A stretch of 64,000 nt of DNA from Mesorhizobium sp. B2-8-5 (GTDB taxonomy: Bacteria > Pseudomonadota > Alphaproteobacteria > Rhizobiales > Rhizobiaceae): assembly GCF_006440675.2 (NCBI RefSeq), contig NZ_CP083951.1, forward strand, positions 3,009,501 through 3,073,500, written 5' to 3'. Position numbers and translations under genes: made by a program. Position 1 is the first letter of the stretch, and each line of letters begins with the position of its first letter. This document shows, piece by piece, positions 60,845-64,000 of the stretch. The notes below the pieces were generated by a model. It ran no database searches. It had not been told where the DNA came from and worked only from the letters and a program-made list of their open reading frames with translations.

Positions 60845-63800
60845 CTACTCGGCCGCCAGCTTGCGTCGGGCAAGGCTGATCTCGTCCAGCGGGAGTTCCG
60901 GCTCGTCATGGCTTTCTTCGTGACCGCGGAACGAGCTCAGCCAATGCGAAAGATCGTCGAGGTAGAGATAGATCACCGGTGTGGTGAAGAGCGTCAGCGC
61001 CTGACTGACGAGCAGTCCGCCGAACATCGTGTAGCCGAGGGGCTGGCGGATCTCCGCCCCGGTGCCGTTCTCCAGCATTAGCGGCAGCGCGCCGAGCATC
61101 GAGACCATGGTGGTCATCATGATGGGGCGGAACCTGAGCAGGCAGGCCTGGCGGATCGACTCCAGCGAACTGAGATGCTGGTCCCGTTCCGCCGCGATGG
61201 CGAAGTCGACCATCATGATGCCGTTCTTCTTCACGATGCCGATGAGCAGGATGACGCCGATCAGGCCGATCAGGTTGAACTCCATGTGGAAGACGAGCAG
61301 CGTTCCCAGCGCGCCAAGCCCGGCCGAGGGAAGGGTGGACAGAATGGTCAGCGGGTGGATGTAGCTTTCGTAGAGGATGCCGAGGATCAAATAGACCACG
61401 ACCAATGCGCCGAGGATGAGCACCGGCACGGATGACAGCGACTGCTGGAAGGCCTGGGCCGTGCCCGTGTAGCTGGTCTGGATGGTGGCGGGCAGCCGCA
61501 TCTCGGCGGCGGTCCTGTCGATCGCGGCGGTGGCCTGTCCCAGCGCTACATTGGGCGCCAGGTTGAAGCTGATCGTCACCGACGGGAACTGGCCTTCATG
61601 GTTGATGACCAGCGGCTGCACCGGCTTCGTCGTCCACTTGGCGATGGCCGAGAGCGGCACCTGCGAACCGCTCGATGTCGTCAGATAGATCTGGTCGAGC
61701 GCCTTGAGGTTGCCGCGCAGCGACGGCAGCACCTCCATGATCACGTCATAGGTCGAAAGCTGGGTGAAATATTGGGCGATCTGGCGCTGGCCGAAAGCGT
61801 CGTTGAGCGTGTTGTCGACGTCGTTGGCCGTCAGGCCGTAGCGAGCAGCCTGGTCGCGATCGACCTGCAGCGTGAGCGTGGTGCCGGAACTCATCTGATC
61901 GGTCGAGACGTCCCGCAATTCGGGCAGGCGCTGCAAGGCCGTCAACAGCTTGGGCGCCCAGCTGTCCAGCGTGTCGAGGTCGCTGCTTTCCAGCACATAC
62001 TGGTATTGCGACGCGGACAGCTTGCCGCCGACACGCACGTCCTGCGAGGCTTGCATGAACAGGCGCGCGCCCCGAACGGCCGCGAGTTTCGGCTGCAACC
62101 GGCGGATGATCTGGTCGGCCGAAGCGTCGCGCTCGTCGCGCGGCTTCAACTGGATGAACATGCGGCCGGTGTTCTGCGTGTTGCCGCTGCCGCCCGTCGA
62201 TGCCGCGAAATGCGCAACCGCCGGATCCTTGGAGACGATCCCGGCAAACCGCGCCATATAGGACTGCATCTGGCCGGCGGAGACATCCTGGCCGGCGATC
62301 ACCTGGCCGAAAATCAGGCCGGTATCCTGCTGCGGAAAGAAGCCGCTCGGGACAAGGGTGAAGAAATAGCCGGTCAGCGCCACGCAGCCCAGGAACACCA
62401 GAAGGGTGATGAAACGATGCGCAAGCGCCCGGTCGAGGCCGCGCTCATAGGCGCGCAGCATGCCGTCGAAGACGCTTTCGCTCCAGCGGTAGAGCCTGCC
62501 GTGGTGTTCCTCGGCCGCCGGCTTGATGAAGCGTGAGGCGAGCATCGGGGTAAGCGTCAGCGAAACGCAGGCCGAAACCAGAATGGTCATGGCCAGCGTC
62601 ACCGCGAACTCCTTGAACAGGCGACCGATGATGCCGCTCATCAGGAGCAATGGGATCAGCACCGCTACCAGCGAGATCGAGATCGACATGATGGTGAAGC
62701 CGATCTCGCTGGCGCCGCGGATCGCTGCCTGCATTGGCTTCTCGCCATGCTCGATGTAGCGGACGATGTTCTCCAGCATGACGATGGCGTCATCGACGAC
62801 GAAGCCTATGGAGATGGTCAAGGCCATCAGCGACAGATTGTCGATCGAATAGCCGGCGGACCACATCAGGCCGCAGGCGCCGAGCAGCGCCAGCGGGACG
62901 GTGAAGGCTGGGATGGCCGTCGCCCAGACATTGCGCAGGAACAGGAAGATCACCATCACGACCAGCCCGATGGTGAGCATCAGCGTGAACTGCACGTCCG
63001 CTACCGAAGCGCGGATGGTCTGGGTGCGATCCGAAAGCACCTGCAATTTGAGCGAGGCCGGCATCGAGGCGGTCAGCATCGGCAGCTCCGCCTTGATCTT
63101 GTCGACCGTGTCGATGATGTTGGCGCCTGGCTCCTTGAAGATGACGAGGACGACGCCGCGCGTCGTGTCGGCCCAGCCGGCCTGGGTGTAGTCCTGCGCG
63201 TCGAGCACCGCCCGGCCGACATCCTTGACCCGCACCGGCGCGCCGTCGCGATAGGCGATGATGGCGTTGTTCCAATCGTCGGCCGCGGTCATCTGATCGT
63301 TGGAGAAGATGGTGAAGGAGCGCACCTCGCCCTGGATGTTGCCTTTGGGCAGGTCCACGGTGCCGATCGAGAGCGGGGTGCGCACCGCTTCGAGCGACAG
63401 GCCCCTTGCCGCCAGCTTGGCCGGATCGAGCTGGACCCGGATCGACGGCGTCTGCTGGCCGCCGACCAGCACCTGGCCGACGCCGTCGACATGGCTGATC
63501 ACCTGCGCAAGCTTGGTGTAGACGTCGTCGCTCAACGTCGTCAGCGGCAAGTCCGTCGAGCTCGCCCCGATCAGCATGATCGGCGAGTCGGTCGGATTGA
63601 CCTCCCTATAGGTGGGCGGATTGGGGAGGTTCTTCGGCAATTGTCCGCCGGCGGCGTTGATGGCCGACTGCACCAGCCCGGCGGCCGATGCGATGTCGAC
63701 GTTGAGAGCGAATTGCAGCGTGACCTGGCTGGAGCCTGACAGGCTGCTCGACGTCATTTCGGCAATGCCGGGGATTTGCGCGAACTGCGTCTCGAGCGGC

Positions 63801-64000
63801 TGGGTCACCGACGACGCCATGGTGATCGGGTCGGCGCCCGGCAGGCTGGTTGACACCTGGATCGTCGGGAAGTCGACGTTGGGCATCGGCGCGACCGGCA
63901 GGTTGAGATAGGCGACGACGCCGACGAACAGCACGCCGATCATCAGGAGCGAGGTAGCGACCGGGTAGCGGATGAAAGGCGTGGAAACACCGATCGCAGC
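60845..64000 (-). CDS. RND-family efflux pump inner-membrane subunit (MdtB/MdtC-like), 5' end beyond the window
   Basis: 1051 residues are visible. The reading frame stays open to base 64000, and the first residues (GVSTPFIRYPVATSLLMIGV) match the N-terminus of HAE1-type pumps, so only a few residues are missing; the ATG at 63943 is internal. Features include PLPVAPMPNVDFP-like PVAPMPNVDFPTIQV, a proton-relay segment with paired Asp (GFVVDDAIVMLENI), two large periplasmic loops, and a second RND half from about residue 540. It exports drugs or other toxic compounds with a membrane-fusion protein, probably encoded just upstream outside the window. Confidence 0.92.
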   Translation of the reverse strand, partial: AAIGVSTPFIRYPVATSLLMIGVLFVGVVAYLNLPVAPMPNVDFPTIQVSTSLPGADPITMASSVTQPLETQFAQIPGIAEMTSSSLSGSSQVTLQFALNVDIASAAGLVQSAINAAGGQLPKNLPNPPTYREVNPTDSPIMLIGASSTDLPLTTLSDDVYTKLAQVISHVDGVGQVLVGGQQTPSIRVQLDPAKLAARGLSLEAVRTPLSIGTVDLPKGNIQGEVRSFTIFSNDQMTAADDWNNAIIAYRDGAPVRVKDVGRAVLDAQDYTQAGWADTTRGVVLVIFKEPGANIIDTVDKIKAELPMLTASMPASLKLQVLSDRTQTIRASVADVQFTLMLTIGLVVMVIFLFLRNVWATAIPAFTVPLALLGACGLMWSAGYSIDNLSLMALTISIGFVVDDAIVMLENIVRYIEHGEKPMQAAIRGASEIGFTIMSISISLVAVLIPLLLMSGIIGRLFKEFAVTLAMTILVSACVSLTLTPMLASRFIKPAAEEHHGRLYRWSESVFDGMLRAYERGLDRALAHRFITLLVFLGCVALTGYFFTLVPSGFFPQQDTGLIFGQVIAGQDVSAGQMQSYMARFAGIVSKDPAVAHFAASTGGSGNTQNTGRMFIQLKPRDERDASADQIIRRLQPKLAAVRGARLFMQASQDVRVGGKLSASQYQYVLESSDLDTLDSWAPKLLTALQRLPELRDVSTDQMSSGTTLTLQVDRDQAARYGLTANDVDNTLNDAFGQRQIAQYFTQLSTYDVIMEVLPSLRGNLKALDQIYLTTSSGSQVPLSAIAKWTTKPVQPLVINHEGQFPSVTISFNLAPNVALGQATAAIDRTAAEMRLPATIQTSYTGTAQAFQQSLSSVPVLILGALVVVYLILGILYESYIHPLTILSTLPSAGLGALGTLLVFHMEFNLIGLIGVILLIGIVKKNGIMMVDFAIAAERDQHLSSLESIRQACLLRFRPIMMTTMVSMLGALPLMLENGTGAEIRQPLGYTMFGGLLVSQALTLFTTPVIYLYLDDLSHWLSSFRGHEESHDEPELPLDEISLARRKLAAE

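Noticed and set aside
63001..63943. ATG 63943 as the start of the RND pump
   Set aside because: The frame is open to the window edge and the residues before this ATG match the conserved RND N-terminus, so the gene continues beyond 64000.
1..64000. CRISPR arrays, tRNA, rRNA, phage genes or insertion sequences
   Set aside because: I saw no regularly spaced direct repeats, no tRNA-like cloverleaf or rRNA sequence, and no transposase, integrase or structural phage proteins. The only repeated elements are short hairpin families and the 36005-36203 inverted repeat.

Overview
The window is a high-GC, gene-dense stretch with no tRNA, rRNA, CRISPR array, integrase or insertion sequence that I could find. 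It looks chromosomal and alphaproteobacterial (Rhizobiales). Reasons: many ribose-type (CUT2) sugar importers, a tail-less FtsZ paralogue, a 2-aminoethylphosphonate operon, two promoters of the EcfG general-stress type (GGAAC-N16-xGTT), and several copies of an intergenic hairpin with GCAATTCC/GGAATTGC arms that I associate with Mesorhizobium-like genomes. The taxonomic call is inference.

Region 1 (1-14871) is an apparent sugar or sugar-acid locus. It starts with the edge of an SDR dehydrogenase (minus strand). An enolase-superfamily dehydratase follows, then an E1(alpha-beta)-lipoyl fusion, a D-2-hydroxyacid dehydrogenase and an E2-like protein that has lost its catalytic His. A HutC-type regulator comes next, then a CUT2 importer with two tandem paralogous binding proteins, an SMP-30 lactonase and a proline-racemase-fold protein with a Ser/Thr pair at the two catalytic Cys positions. 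A shared 10-mer, GCTATTATAA, lies before the E1 operon, the regulator and the importer, and so defines a small regulon.

Region 2 (15089-29389) opens with an FtsZ paralogue. It then has a hydroxyquinol segment: a YciI-like protein, maleylacetate reductase and an intradiol dioxygenase. Next to it lies a gene joining a winged-helix domain to a MalE-class solute-binding fold with no signal peptide. A convergent minus-strand operon follows: importer ATPase, two permeases, binding protein, SDR, TIM-barrel isomerase/dehydratase, SDR. Three copies of the dyad GTCCA-N3-TGGAC precede the catabolic operon, the fusion gene and the transport operon. I infer one regulon that imports a polyhydroxylated substrate and funnels it to hydroxyquinol and 3-oxoadipate. 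An aldehyde dehydrogenase closes the region.

Region 3 (29697-32482) has S-formylglutathione hydrolase, then a DUF2231 membrane protein and a sorbosone-dehydrogenase-like lipoprotein behind an EcfG-type promoter.

Region 4 (32492-45284) is a 2-aminoethylphosphonate catabolic and uptake locus: divergent LysR, phnW, phnA, phnY, a flavoprotein oxidoreductase, a PbfA-like PLP enzyme, a 2-hydroxyacid dehydrogenase and a phnSTUV-type importer. A 199-bp nested inverted-repeat element separates phnA from phnY.

Region 5 (45368-52965) has a ROK regulator, then a GT4 glycosyltransferase, a debranching-enzyme-like glucosidase, a membrane-anchored OtsA behind an EcfG-type promoter, and OtsB. Region 6 (52986-60647, minus) is a probable autoregulated operon: zinc-motif-less ROK regulator, M20 hydrolase, two tandem binding proteins, permease, YhfX-like PLP protein and ATPase. 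Region 7 is an RND efflux pump running off the right edge.
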